Source: Hippea jasoniae (GTDB lineage Bacteria > Campylobacterota_A > Desulfurellia > Desulfurellales > Hippeaceae). Taken from it: 64,000 nucleotides of DNA. The notes beneath the pieces are model-generated. The model saw nothing but the letters and a program-made list of their open reading frames with translations, did no database searches and had not been told where the DNA came from. The stretch lies in contig NZ_JQLX01000015.1 of NCBI RefSeq assembly GCF_000744435.1, positions 1-64,000 on the forward strand, written 5' to 3'. Positions 8,531-18,157 of this stretch are shown in pieces. The translations under genes were made by a program, and so were the position numbers. Positions within the stretch are counted from its first letter, which is position 1; each line of letters starts with the position of its first letter.

Positions 8531-9122
8531 GCTATATAGAATTATTTTTTTACCATTGATAATTTTAGATAGGATAGCTTTTCATGTTTTTTTTAAATTT
8601 TACTACAGAAAAATATTTGGATATTATGGAAATAATATAAAATGGGGTAGGTATTATCTATGGAAATGTATACCATTTAATATTAGGATATCTAATCCTA
8701 AAAATATTTATATTTATGATAATTGTCAAATAGATGAATATTGTCATCTTATGTGTTCTAATCATGGTAGGTTAATATTGAAAGAGAATGTAAGATTAGC
8801 TAATGGATTTATCCATATTGGAGCATATGATGATATTGTAATAGAAAAAAATGTATTAATTGCTGCTTTTACTCAGATTATTAACGGAAATCATGAATAT
8901 AAATTTAAGGATAAACCAATTATGTATCAAGGAAGTTTTGGGACTGGAAAAATTGTTATAGGAGAAGGTTCTTGGATTGGCAGAAATGCTTGTATTCTAG
9001 GTGGAGTGAAACTTGGAAAGAATTGCGTAGTAGGAGCAAATAGTGTTGTTACTAAATCTTTTGAAAGTTATTCAGTAATAGTTGGTAGTCCAGCAAAACA
9101 GATAAAAAATTTAAAATCATAA
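8523..9122 (+). CDS. Hexapeptide acyltransferase, WbbJ type
   Basis: A 199-residue acyltransferase with a left-handed beta-helix in the second half. The motif GEGSWIGRNACILGGVKLG and the tail GSPAKQIKNL are typical of the maltose/galactoside O-acetyltransferase and WbbJ group. The first 30 residues are hydrophobic and may touch the membrane. It starts 8 bases inside the flippase gene. It most likely O-acetylates a sugar of the O-unit with acetyl-CoA. Confidence 0.8.
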   Translation: MYKLYRIIFLPLIILDRIAFHVFFKFYYRKIFGYYGNNIKWGRYYLWKCIPFNIRISNPKNIYIYDNCQIDEYCHLMCSNHGRLILKENVRLANGFIHIGAYDDIVIEKNVLIAAFTQIINGNHEYKFKDKPIMYQGSFGTGKIVIGEGSWIGRNACILGGVKLGKNCVVGANSVVTKSFESYSVIVGSPAKQIKNLKS

Positions 9123-9135
9123 GAAGGAGAAAGAA

Positions 9136-9957
9136 ATGTTATTATCAGCAATAACTATGGTAAAAAATGAAGAAGAGTTTGTAGGGTATGTAATTATGTC
9201 GATGTATGATTATGTGGATGAAATTATTGTAGTTGATGGGGGAAGTGAAGATGGAACTGTCGATATTATTCAGTATATAATGAAAGAACTTGATAAAGAC
9301 AATAAAATTACATATTGGCAAGATTTAAGACCAAAAAATGAACTAATTCATACAAGAAACGATATGATAAAAGCTTGTAAAGGAAAGTGGATATTAAGAT
9401 TAGAAGGTGATGAAGTGTATAGTGATGAAAATGCAAAGAAGGTAAGAGAATATATTGAAAAAGGAATCATAAAGGATAGTGTGTTATCTGTTGGGTGGCC
9501 ATATTATTTTTTTGTAAATGATATTAATACTATTGTTCCAGTAGGTGAACCTCATACATTTGCTACCATAATGATAAAAAATGTAGAAGGTATTCATGCG
9601 GCACATCATGATAGAGGTGGAAATGAAACATTTTATGACGAAGGGTGGTTTGATAAAGATGGGAAAGAGGTTTCTATATGGCATCCAAAAGATAACCCTA
9701 CTCAAAGAATTAAAGATATAGCTATACACCATTATGCTGGATTTAAAAGAACAACTAGGCATAAAGATTATATGCTAAAATGTAAAAAAGTACCTTTTAA
9801 AGAAGGTCACCCGGAAGTATTTTTAAGATATGATTTTAAATCTTTTATGAAATATGAAGGTTCAAAAGAGGTAATTAAATTAATTGAAAAAAATGTAAAT
9901 TATAAACCTAAAAAAACTTTATGGGAAAAAATAAGAAAAAAATTAAAAGGTTATTAA
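9136..9957 (+). CDS. Family 2 glycosyltransferase
   Basis: A 273-residue GT2 enzyme. It begins LLSAITMVKNEEEFVGYV, has VDGGSEDGTVDII near residue 35 and an acidic donor motif RLEGDEVY near residue 92, like the WaaE/KdtX-related branch that starts with MVKNEE. AAGGAGA precedes ATG 9136. The C-terminus is basic (KKTLWEKIRKKLKG), which would favour binding to the inner membrane. Sugar donor unknown. Confidence 0.83.
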   Translation: MLLSAITMVKNEEEFVGYVIMSMYDYVDEIIVVDGGSEDGTVDIIQYIMKELDKDNKITYWQDLRPKNELIHTRNDMIKACKGKWILRLEGDEVYSDENAKKVREYIEKGIIKDSVLSVGWPYYFFVNDINTIVPVGEPHTFATIMIKNVEGIHAAHHDRGGNETFYDEGWFDKDGKEVSIWHPKDNPTQRIKDIAIHHYAGFKRTTRHKDYMLKCKKVPFKEGHPEVFLRYDFKSFMKYEGSKEVIKLIEKNVNYKPKKTLWEKIRKKLKGY

Positions 9958-9975
9958 AAAATGATGGAGAAAAAA

Positions 9976-11211
9976 ATGAAGATATGCATAATTGGAGCTG
10001 GAATTACAGGATTAACAGCAGGTAAACTGTTGTCAAAAAATCATGACGTAATTATATATGAAAAAGACTCAAAAATTGGAGGAATCGCAAAAACTAAAAC
10101 TGTAAATGGTGTAACTTATCATACAGTAGGTGGACATTGTCTAAATTCTAAAAATAAGCAAATTATGGAATTTATTTTTAATGAAGTTTTACCACAAGAT
10201 AATTGGCATAAAGTTAAAAGGATAGCAAAAATATTTTTTAAAAATCACTATATATCATACCCAATTGAATTTTCAATTAAAGAGATTGCCGAGTTTGATG
10301 AAGATTTGGCTTTTAGGATTACGAGAGACTATTTTATAGCTAAAGATAAAGAGCATGCAACTAATTTAGCAGATTGGTTTGAGATGAAATTTGGAAAAAC
10401 TTTAGCAAATGAATATTTTATTCCTTATAATAGAAAAATTTGGCAAAAAGATCCTAAAGATATGAGTTTTTTGTGGGTAGAAGGTAAATTGCCATTACCT
10501 AATAAAAAAGATTTTTTTAAAGCATTAATTAAACAAAATGAAGATACTATGCCTCACAATGAATTTTATTATCCAAATAGCAATAATCAAAATACTTTTA
10601 TTGAAGCTTTAGCAAATAATTTGCAAATAATAACTAATTTTGAAGTTTTTGCTATAGAAAAAAATAAAAATAAGTGGATAATAAATAATAAGTTCGAATT
10701 TGATTTAGTAATTAATACTTCACCATTGGATAAATTACCTTTTTTAATTAAAAATTCTCCAGAAAAAATAAAAAATGAAGCAAGAAAATTAAAATACAAT
10801 AAAGTGACAAATGTTTTATGGAAAACTAAACCTGTTAAATATACTTGGAGTTATTATCCTTCACCTAATACTATTTTTCATAGACATATTCACATTGGTA
10901 ATTTTTTTAAACCAAAACAAAATTATACGATTACTGAGAGTATGGGGGAACATTCTTTTGAGGAAATGATTGAACATGGTAAAAGATTTAATTGTTTATT
11001 AGAACCTATTGATTATCATGTTTCAGATCATGCCTATGTTGTATATGATCAAAACTATAAAAATGCTACTAAAATTATAAAAGATTATTTAATTGAGATA
11101 GGGTTATATTCGATTGGTAGATTTGGAGAGTGGGAATATTATAATATGGATGTGTGTATGGAAAGTGCTATGAATTTAGTCAGGAAGATTGAAAATAAAT
11201 TTAAATATTAG
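9976..11211 (+). CDS. FAD-dependent oxidoreductase, UDP-galactopyranose-mutase-like
   Basis: A 411-residue flavoprotein. It starts with the dinucleotide-binding GAGITGLTAGKLL and the following YEKDSKIGGIAKT, typical of amine-oxidase/UDP-galactopyranose mutase-like enzymes; FIPYNRKIW near residue 150 also resembles that group. ATG 9976 is preferred to ATG 9961 because GGAG lies just before it and the Rossmann strand then begins directly. In this locus it may isomerise a hexose nucleotide to the furanose form, but the substrate is not shown. Confidence 0.65.
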   Translation: MKICIIGAGITGLTAGKLLSKNHDVIIYEKDSKIGGIAKTKTVNGVTYHTVGGHCLNSKNKQIMEFIFNEVLPQDNWHKVKRIAKIFFKNHYISYPIEFSIKEIAEFDEDLAFRITRDYFIAKDKEHATNLADWFEMKFGKTLANEYFIPYNRKIWQKDPKDMSFLWVEGKLPLPNKKDFFKALIKQNEDTMPHNEFYYPNSNNQNTFIEALANNLQIITNFEVFAIEKNKNKWIINNKFEFDLVINTSPLDKLPFLIKNSPEKIKNEARKLKYNKVTNVLWKTKPVKYTWSYYPSPNTIFHRHIHIGNFFKPKQNYTITESMGEHSFEEMIEHGKRFNCLLEPIDYHVSDHAYVVYDQNYKNATKIIKDYLIEIGLYSIGRFGEWEYYNMDVCMESAMNLVRKIENKFKY

Positions 11212-11232
11212 AAGGATGAAAAAAGGTTAAGA

Positions 11233-12675
11233 ATGGTATTATATGAATCTATTCAAAAATTATCTGTTGATATTTCTAATTTTATAAAAAATCATATCCA
11301 TAAATTTAATGGATTCAATGTTCGATCATTTTATGGAGAAACATTTGCTTTAAATCTTTTATATTTGACGAATAATTTAGATGAAAAGAGCAAAAAAATA
11401 TTAATAAGTAATTATGAAAAATTAGATAAAAGTCATCCCGAGTTTCACTGGGAATTTAATAATTATGCATTACTTTATTATAAAACCGTTTCTGGTGATA
11501 ATAGTATAGATAAGTTTATAGAACCTTTAATTTTTAAAAATACTCCTTGCACTAATTGGACTCTTTTAAGAAGTAATGCAAGGTTAATGGCAAAAAAAGA
11601 TGAAGATTTAGCCATAAAAGAAGCAAAAGAAAAAATAAAAAAATATCAGCTAAAATCAGGTTTAATATTAGATGATCCAGGAGTTAAATCTTTTCAGTAT
11701 CATTGCTTTTCTATGGCTATGATAATAGAAATATATGAGCAAATAAAAGATGAATTTTTTAAAACTTCCTTTTTAAAAGGGGTAGAATTTATAAGACATT
11801 TTATATTATCAAATGGAGAAACTCTTTATATAGGAAGAGGTCAAAATCAATCATTTGGTTATGGTACTTTGATATATATATTAGCTGTAGCATACAAGTA
11901 TACAAATGATAAGACTTTACTTGGAGATATAGATTTAGTATTAAACTTTTTGTTAAAATTTCAAAGAGAAGATGGAAGTTTTCCTTTAGTGATGAATGGG
12001 ATAGAAAAAAACATTCCAAAAGTAATAGATATGCAAAATCCAGAATTTGCAGGGTGGTATCCATATAATAATTATTTTGATTATTTGCCATTCATGGGAT
12101 TCTTTTTAGCAAGAGCATATTATATTTTAAAAAATTTATACTGTAGGAATATCCAATATAAACAACAAAAAGAGTATAGGGATAATGATTTTATAAAAAT
12201 AGTTAAACCTAATTATGAAGCAGTATTAAGTAGACCAGGGGGATATTGGACAAATGATTTACCTATTCCTTATGTTGTAAGTAAAAGTAAAAATTTAACA
12301 CCATGTTATGGTGGTGAACAATTTCAGTCAAGTTTGTATAGTTTACAAGGTATAGCATTGCCCTTTTGTGAAACATTTAAAAAATCTATAAGATGGAAGG
12401 CTATTTTATTTTTTATAAAAAATCATTTATGGATAATTTCTCTTTTTGGTATAATTATAAGAGAGTATAAGTTTTTAGATGATAGAATAGAAATATATAC
12501 TTATATATATTCACCTTTTAAATTTAAAAATATTTATTTGGAACTAGAAAATAAAGAAGTATTAAATGGTGATTTAAAATTTGAAGGATATGAATATTCT
12601 GCAAGTGGTAGGTTAAAAAAATATATAAATTTTAATAAGCGAGATAAAATTGTTATAAGGGTAAGTAATGATTAG
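11233..12675 (+). CDS. Unrecognised 480-residue protein, perhaps helical-toroid fold
   Basis: No confident family. The first 320 residues are long amphipathic helices with glycine-aromatic turns (FQYHCFSMAMIIEIYEQ, IGRGQNQSFGYGTLIYILA, FQREDGSFPLVMNG), reminiscent of the alpha/alpha-toroid of heparinase-like and other glycan-active proteins. The final 130 residues look beta-rich. There is no signal peptide, so a cytoplasmic product is expected. It overlaps the next glycosyltransferase by 8 bases. A glycan-related role is inferred from fold impression and neighbours only. Confidence 0.5.
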   Translation: MVLYESIQKLSVDISNFIKNHIHKFNGFNVRSFYGETFALNLLYLTNNLDEKSKKILISNYEKLDKSHPEFHWEFNNYALLYYKTVSGDNSIDKFIEPLIFKNTPCTNWTLLRSNARLMAKKDEDLAIKEAKEKIKKYQLKSGLILDDPGVKSFQYHCFSMAMIIEIYEQIKDEFFKTSFLKGVEFIRHFILSNGETLYIGRGQNQSFGYGTLIYILAVAYKYTNDKTLLGDIDLVLNFLLKFQREDGSFPLVMNGIEKNIPKVIDMQNPEFAGWYPYNNYFDYLPFMGFFLARAYYILKNLYCRNIQYKQQKEYRDNDFIKIVKPNYEAVLSRPGGYWTNDLPIPYVVSKSKNLTPCYGGEQFQSSLYSLQGIALPFCETFKKSIRWKAILFFIKNHLWIISLFGIIIREYKFLDDRIEIYTYIYSPFKFKNIYLELENKEVLNGDLKFEGYEYSASGRLKKYINFNKRDKIVIRVSND

Positions 12676-13405
12676 TATTGTAATACCTACTTACAAAAGA
12701 CCAGATTTTTTAGATAGATTGTTAAAAAGTATAGAAAAACAGACATTTAAAAACTTTGAAGTAATAGTCGTTGATGATAATTCACCAAATTATGAAGAAT
12801 ACTTGCCAGTAATAAAAAAATATAAAAAAATTTTTAAAGAATTTAAGTTTTTAAGAAACACTGAAAATAAAGGAGCACCTTATAGTAGAAATAGAGGTAT
12901 AAAAGAAGCAAAATATGATTTAATAGCTCTTGTTGATGATGATGATGAATGGTTGCCTAAAAAGTTAGAGATGCAATTTGAAGTATTTAAAAATAGTAAT
13001 GAAAATTTGGGATTAGTATATACTTGGGCAGATGCTATTGATGAAAAAGGGAGAATAGTTTACAAATATAGGAGTGAAATAGAAGGAAATCCAAGAAAAG
13101 AAATATTAAAAGAATGTTTTATTCCTTCTCCATCGGTAATGGTAAGGAAAAAAGCCATAATAGAAGCAGGTTTATTTGATGAAAGAATGCCAAGTTGTCA
13201 AGATTGGGATATGTGGACAAGAATTATTATGAAAGATTATAGTATAAAAGTTGTAAAAGATATTGTTACGATTTACCATAAGCATGGAAGAGAGAGTATA
13301 GGTTTGTCTAAAAAGGCGAAGATCGGTTACAGGATATTTTATAAAAAAAATATTAAATATGGAATACATCCATTATTAAAATATTTAAGGAGATTATTCA
13401 GATGA
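12668..13405 (+). CDS. Family 2 glycosyltransferase
   Basis: A 245-residue GT2 enzyme beginning ISIVIPTYKRPDFLDRLL, with VDDNSPNYEEY near residue 37 and a strong acidic donor/metal motif LVDDDDEWLPKKLE near residue 92. The family ED/QD catalytic region is seen as PSCQDWDMW near residue 177. It overlaps the polymerase gene by 4 bases. It should add one O-unit residue in the cytoplasm; donor unknown. Confidence 0.87.
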   Translation: MISIVIPTYKRPDFLDRLLKSIEKQTFKNFEVIVVDDNSPNYEEYLPVIKKYKKIFKEFKFLRNTENKGAPYSRNRGIKEAKYDLIALVDDDDEWLPKKLEMQFEVFKNSNENLGLVYTWADAIDEKGRIVYKYRSEIEGNPRKEILKECFIPSPSVMVRKKAIIEAGLFDERMPSCQDWDMWTRIIMKDYSIKVVKDIVTIYHKHGRESIGLSKKAKIGYRIFYKKNIKYGIHPLLKYLRRLFR

Positions 13406-14730
13406 TAACTAAAAAGCAAATTATCATTTTATTATTTGGAGTTTTTGCTACGATTTTGTTTTTATTTAATGAAGCAAAGTTGTTGTTTTATTTATCAATT
13501 GTTTATTTTGTATATTATATTGTAGAATTTATTAGATTTAAGAGTTTTAATATTGTTTATCTGGCACATGTGTTTATAAGTATATACTTTATTCTTGGTT
13601 TATTGGTATTTAATATTTACTATTATAGAGTGTTTTTTTTACATAATATTGATGAGTCGTTGTTTACATTTAGTAATTTATCTAAAGTAAACTATATTTA
13701 TCTTATATCTTTATTGTTATTAAATTGGTTTTTTAGACCCACAAAACTTTCATTTGATATTTTAATTAGTAAAACTTACTTTGAAAAAACACATATTTTA
13801 TACAGCAAATTTGTGAGTTTTTATATTGTAATATATTTGTTTGCTTTAATTTTCTCTTACAAATATTTGGACGGAAGATATATATGGTTTATTCAGGAAA
13901 ATAAAGGTTCTTTTGAGTTAAATTTAATTTGGAGATTAATATCTAGTGGAGGATTATATCTGTCTGCTTTATTTCCATTATATAGAATAAATGATCATTA
14001 TAGTAAAAGCAGATTTATTTATTTGTTTATTTTGGTATTAGTTTTCATTTTACTATTATTAGGAATAAGAATGTACGCTGCTTTATTAATTTTTGCTATG
14101 TTGTTTAATGCTCAACTTCGAGGATTTAGGTATCAGGGTGTTGCATTGTATTTGTATTATGTTGTGTTTGGATTAGGGATTTTAAGTTTTGCTATTTTTA
14201 GGTTTCAAACATTTGATTTTACAAATACTCTGAAAATTATTGAAACAATTGCGGGTGAGTTTGTGTTTCCGCATTCTTCTTCTTTTTATATTATTATAAA
14301 TCCATATTCATATAGTTTTTGGCCATATAGTTTACAAGATTTATTTTTTCAAATACTACCATTTAAATTAAATAATGAATTTAAACCTGTATTGGAAAAA
14401 TATGTATCATTTTTGCTATCAAAAGGTCAAGTTGCAGGATATGGAGGATATTTTATTATAGGGCAATTGTACTTTTATTTTGGATACTTATTTTTTATAC
14501 CATTATTATTAATATCTAAATTTTTTAGTTTAATGGATACAGTTTTAAGAAAAAAAAGAAATTTATATCTTGCTGTTATATTTCCAGTCTTTTTACTAAT
14601 TTTACCAAGAATGCAGATATGGACTTTAAAAGCATTATTTTATAACTTCTTCTTTGTATTGATTGTTATTTATATAATAAATGTTTTAAAAAGATCTAAA
14701 TATATTAGAACTAAATATTTATGCAAATAA
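13402..14730 (+). CDS. wzy: Wzy-type O-antigen polymerase
   Basis: A 442-residue membrane protein with about 11-12 hydrophobic spans and a larger periplasmic loop around residues 270-350 (FVFPHSSSFYIIINPYSYSFWPY), the layout of oligosaccharide repeat unit polymerases. Such proteins share little sequence, so the call rests on topology and on its place between glycosyltransferases in a locus that also encodes a flippase. It would polymerise lipid-linked O-units in the periplasm. It overlaps both neighbours by 4-10 bases. Confidence 0.7.
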   Translation: MITKKQIIILLFGVFATILFLFNEAKLLFYLSIVYFVYYIVEFIRFKSFNIVYLAHVFISIYFILGLLVFNIYYYRVFFLHNIDESLFTFSNLSKVNYIYLISLLLLNWFFRPTKLSFDILISKTYFEKTHILYSKFVSFYIVIYLFALIFSYKYLDGRYIWFIQENKGSFELNLIWRLISSGGLYLSALFPLYRINDHYSKSRFIYLFILVLVFILLLLGIRMYAALLIFAMLFNAQLRGFRYQGVALYLYYVVFGLGILSFAIFRFQTFDFTNTLKIIETIAGEFVFPHSSSFYIIINPYSYSFWPYSLQDLFFQILPFKLNNEFKPVLEKYVSFLLSKGQVAGYGGYFIIGQLYFYFGYLFFIPLLLISKFFSLMDTVLRKKRNLYLAVIFPVFLLILPRMQIWTLKALFYNFFFVLIVIYIINVLKRSKYIRTKYLCK

Positions 14731-15788
14731 TCTACGATAATATAATTTTTTCTCTTCAAAAAGCAGGTGGAATTTCTATTTATTGGTATGAATTAATTAA
14801 AAGATTACAAAGAAAAGATAATATTATTTTTTTTGAAAAAGATAATGAAAATATTTTTAGAAAAAAGTTAAATATAAAAACTCAAAATGAAATTAAATTG
14901 CCTGTTAAGATATTGAGATATTTACCTTTTTTGAAAAAATTGCCAGAAAAATCAATCTTTCATAGTAGCTATTATCGAGTTTCTTTACAAAAAGATGTTT
15001 TAAATATAGTTACAGTTCATGATTTTACATACGAGTTTTTTAGAAAGGGAATAGCAAAAACTGTTCACTCCTTACAAAAAGGCTTTACAATAAAAAAAGC
15101 AGATGGAATTATTTGTGTTTCAAAGAATACTAAAAAAGACTTATTAAAATTTTATCCAGAAATAGATGAATCAAAAATTAAAGTTATTTATAATGGAGTA
15201 GGAGATGAATTTAAAGTTTTAGAAAGTAAAAGAGAATACTTACAAAAACATTTTCCTTATTTACAAAATAAAAAATATATTTTATATATTGGAGACAGAA
15301 GTGAATATAAAAACTTTCATATAGTAGTGGAAGTAGTTAAAAAATTAGAAGATTTTTATTTAGTTATAGTTGGAGGTAAAGAGCTTCAACAATTTGAAAT
15401 TGAGATGATTAAGAATAAATACTTTCATTTAAGAGGAATTAGCGGAGATGGATTAAATATTTTATATAACAATGCATATTGTCTATTGTATCCATCAAGT
15501 TATGAGGGGTTTGGTATACCAGTAGTAGAAGCTATGAAAGCAGGTTGTCCTGTAATTAGTACTAATTTATCATCAATTCCAGAGGTTGCGGGAGATGCCG
15601 GACTTTTAGTAAATAAGATAAAAGTAGAGAACTTTCTTACAGAAATTGAAAAATTAAAAAAGAAAGAGTTTAGAAATAAATTAATTCAGTATGGCTTAAA
15701 TCAATCACAGAAATTTAGTTGGGATAAATGTTTTGAAGAAACATATGATTTTTATAAAGAGATTTATAAGGAGAAATTCAATTGTTAG
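14721..15788 (+). CDS. Family 4 glycosyltransferase
   Basis: A 355-residue GT-B enzyme. The N-terminal domain has KAGGISIYWYELIKRL and HSSYYRVSLQ; the C-terminal domain has YIGDRSEYKNFH and the EX7E motif YPSSYEGFGIPVVEAMKAG, followed by STNLSSIPEVAGDAG. This C-terminal set is typical of mannosyltransferase-like GT4 enzymes, which would fit a GDP-sugar donor supplied by the downstream manC/gmd/fcl genes, though that is inference. It overlaps both neighbours by about 7-10 bases. Confidence 0.87.
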   Translation: MQIIYDNIIFSLQKAGGISIYWYELIKRLQRKDNIIFFEKDNENIFRKKLNIKTQNEIKLPVKILRYLPFLKKLPEKSIFHSSYYRVSLQKDVLNIVTVHDFTYEFFRKGIAKTVHSLQKGFTIKKADGIICVSKNTKKDLLKFYPEIDESKIKVIYNGVGDEFKVLESKREYLQKHFPYLQNKKYILYIGDRSEYKNFHIVVEVVKKLEDFYLVIVGGKELQQFEIEMIKNKYFHLRGISGDGLNILYNNAYCLLYPSSYEGFGIPVVEAMKAGCPVISTNLSSIPEVAGDAGLLVNKIKVENFLTEIEKLKKKEFRNKLIQYGLNQSQKFSWDKCFEETYDFYKEIYKEKFNC

Positions 15789-16558
15789 TTTCAATAATTA
15801 CTGTTGTTTATAACAATAAAGATACAATTAAAGATGCAATTGAGTCAGTTTTAAACCAAACATATGAAAATATAGAGTATATTGTAATTGATGGCGCTTC
15901 TACAGATGGGACAGTTGATATTGTTAAAAGCTATGGAAATAGAATAGATAAATTTATATCTAAAAAAGATAATGGTATTTATGATGCTATGAATAAAGGC
16001 ATAAATTTAGCAAGTGGTGATATTATAGGAATTTTAAATAGTGATGATTTTTATGTGGATAGTAAAGTTATTGAAAAAGTTGTTGAGGTTTTTAAAGATA
16101 AAAATGTTGATAGTGTATATGGAGATTTAGTTTATGTAGATAAAGATGATACTGATAAGATTATAAGATATTGGAAATCAAAAGAATATAAAGAAGGACT
16201 TTTTAAAAAAGGATGGCACCCTGCTCATCCAACTTTCTTTGTAAAAAAAGAGATTTACAATAAATATGGAGTGTTTAATTTGGATTTTAAGATAGCGGCT
16301 GATTATGAACTAATGCTTAGATTTTTAGAAAAATATAAAATCACAACATCTTATTTGCCTGAAGTTTTAGTAAAAATGAGAATTGGAGGAAAAAGTAATA
16401 TTAGTATCAAAAATATAATAAAAGCAAATATTGAGTGTTATAAAGCTTGGTGCATCAATGGTTTGTCACCACCCTTTTTTCTACCTGTTTTTAAGATTAC
16501 AAGAAAGTTAAGTCAGTTTTTTATCGGTGATGAAAGTAAAAGGAGGAAACATGCCTAA
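15782..16558 (+). CDS. Family 2 glycosyltransferase, WcaA-like
   Basis: A 258-residue GT2 enzyme: [19 protein letters not shown] at the start, [14 protein letters not shown] near 38, [13 protein letters not shown] near 62 and ILNSDDFY near 83. This KDxGxYDAMNKG pattern is common in colanic-acid-type glycosyltransferases. It starts at TTG 15782 with AGGAGA ending about 7 bases before; no ATG in frame is nearby. It overlaps the start of gmd by 8 bases and ends the AT-rich block. Confidence 0.85.
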   Translation: MLVSIITVVYNNKDTIKDAIESVLNQTYENIEYIVIDGASTDGTVDIVKSYGNRIDKFISKKDNGIYDAMNKGINLASGDIIGILNSDDFYVDSKVIEKVVEVFKDKNVDSVYGDLVYVDKDDTDKIIRYWKSKEYKEGLFKKGWHPAHPTFFVKKEIYNKYGVFNLDFKIAADYELMLRFLEKYKITTSYLPEVLVKMRIGGKSNISIKNIIKANIECYKAWCINGLSPPFFLPVFKITRKLSQFFIGDESKRRKHA

Positions 16559-17735
16559 AAAAATAGCCCTTATTACAGGAATAACAGGTCAGGATGGAGC
16601 TTATCTGGCAGAATTTTTACTTAAAAAAGGATATGAAGTTCACGGAATAAAAAGGAGAAGCTCTCTTTTTAATACCGAAAGGATAGATCACCTTTATAAA
16701 GATCCTCACGAGGAAGATGTTAATTTTTTTCTTCATTACGGAGATTTGACAGATAGTCTTAATTTAACAAGACTTATACAGAAAATTCAGCCAGATGAAA
16801 TATACAATCTTGGGGCTCAATCGCATGTGGCGGTGTCTTTTGAACAACCTGAGTATACAGCCAATTGCGATGGTATTGGAACATTGAGGATATTGGAAGC
16901 TGTTAGGTTATTGGGGTTAGTGGATAAAACAAAGATTTATCAGGCTTCAACATCTGAGCTTTATGGTAAGGTTCAGGAAATTCCTCAAAATGAAAAAACA
17001 CCTTTTTACCCAAGAAGTCCATATGCTGTAGCAAAGCTTTATGCATATTGGATTACTGCAAACTATAGAGAGGCTTACGGACTTTTTGCGTGTAATGGGA
17101 TTCTGTTTAACCATGAATCCCCTATTCGTGGTGAAACTTTTGTTACAAGGAAGATAACAAGAGGAGCTACAAGGATTTTATTAGGATTGGATAAAAAACT
17201 TTACCTTGGAAATCTCAACGCCAAAAGGGATTGGGGGCATGCAAAAGATTATGTTGAGGGCATGTGGCTTATTTTGCAACAGGATAAGCCTGATGATTAT
17301 GTTTTGGCAACAGGAAGAACGACAGAGGTTAGAGAATTTGTTAGAATGGCTTTTGGTGAACTGGGTTTAAATGTGGAGTTCGAGGGTAAAGGTATCAATG
17401 AGAAAGGAATAATTACTGATATTGACTTAGAGATTTTGGATGCCAGGTTAAAAGAAATTAGTGCTGATAAAAATATAATTCAAAACTTAAAATCCAGAAT
17501 CCGAAGTTTAGCTGGTAAAATTGTAGTAGAGATTGATCCAAGATATTTTAGGCCATCAGAAGTTGATATACTGATTGGAGATGCTTCAAAAGCAAGAGAA
17601 AAGCTTGGTTGGAAGCCCAGGCACACTCTTGAAGATTTGGTAAAGGATATGGTTTTGGGTGATTTGAAGGAAAATTATAAGGAGCTTGTGCTTAAGGAGT
17701 TTGGATTTGAGGTGCCTAAAAGTTGCGAGTTGTGA
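16551..17735 (+). CDS. gmd: GDP-mannose 4,6-dehydratase
   Basis: A 394-residue extended short-chain dehydrogenase. Visible are [15 protein letters not shown] (NADP site), the GDP-mannose signature [15 protein letters not shown], the catalytic YxxxK in [12 protein letters not shown] and the C-terminal [13 protein letters not shown]. It makes GDP-4-keto-6-deoxymannose, the precursor used by fcl just downstream. AAAGGAGGAAAC before ATG 16551 decides the start. An extra stretch near residue 285-325 separates NEKGI from [10 protein letters not shown] compared with E. coli Gmd, and part of it is encoded by a 7-bp-periodic segment (17478-17505). Base composition returns to the genome norm here. Confidence 0.95.
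   Translation: MPKKIALITGITGQDGAYLAEFLLKKGYEVHGIKRRSSLFNTERIDHLYKDPHEEDVNFFLHYGDLTDSLNLTRLIQKIQPDEIYNLGAQSHVAVSFEQPEYTANCDGIGTLRILEAVRLLGLVDKTKIYQASTSELYGKVQEIPQNEKTPFYPRSPYAVAKLYAYWITANYREAYGLFACNGILFNHESPIRGETFVTRKITRGATRILLGLDKKLYLGNLNAKRDWGHAKDYVEGMWLILQQDKPDDYVLATGRTTEVREFVRMAFGELGLNVEFEGKGINEKGIITDIDLEILDARLKEISADKNIIQNLKSRIRSLAGKIVVEIDPRYFRPSEVDILIGDASKAREKLGWKPRHTLEDLVKDMVLGDLKENYKELVLKEFGFEVPKSCEL
17478..17505 (+). repeat. Heptamer-like array inside gmd (consensus ATCCANA)
   Basis: Four degenerate 7-bp units (for example ATCCAGA then ATCCGAA) lie in the coding sequence of gmd, within a stretch that is extra relative to E. coli Gmd. The frame stays open. This is the weakest of the arrays. 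Confidence 0.4.
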
Positions 17736-17745
17736 AGCGATGAGC

Positions 17746-17795
17746 AAATAGTATGTGGATAGTGTATAGTGAATTGTTGATAGTAGGTTGATAGT
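17746..17795 (+). repeat. Heptamer array D (consensus NNATAGT)
   Basis: Four contiguous units (such as GGATAGT then GTATAGT) at 17757-17784, with two more offset by 4 bases. It lies between gmd and the second S23 gene. Read with a shifted phase it gives GTTGATA, the inverse of the units after that gene. Confidence 0.7.
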
Positions 17796-17805
17796 AGGAG
17801 GAGGG

Positions 17806-18154
17806 GTGAAGGATTACAAGGAATTGAGGGTATGGAATGAATCTATGGATTTGGTTGTGGAGATTTATAAAATAATAAAAAAACTTTCCAAAAGAAGAAA
17901 ATTATGTTTTGTCAGATCAAATAAGAAGATCGGTTATATCTATCCCATCGAATATTGCAGAAGGGACCAATAGAAACACAAAAAAGGAATTTGTACAATT
18001 TTTGTATATCGCTTTAGGCTCTTCTGCAGAATTGGAGACTCAACTTTTAATAACTAAAAGGTTGGGTTATGTATCAGATATTGATATAGAATTAAAAACA
18101 ATTTCAAAAATAAGAAAAATGATAAATGCTTTAATTAAATCTTTAAAGGAGTAA
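17806..18154 (+). pseudogene. S23/IVS-type four-helix bundle protein, frameshifted
   Basis: From GTG 17806, preceded by AGGAGG, the frame encodes DYKELRVWNESMDLVVEIY, then goes out of frame. One extra base in the TTT at 17885-17887 explains it: without it, the sequence reads LPKEENYVLSDQIRR and continues into ISIPSNIAEGTNRNT and helix 4 (ISKIRKMINALIKSL), giving about 115 residues, the normal family length. It is the second S23-type gene of this locus and, like the first, is broken and flanked by inverted 7-bp arrays. Confidence 0.8.
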
Positions 18155-18157
18155 AAA

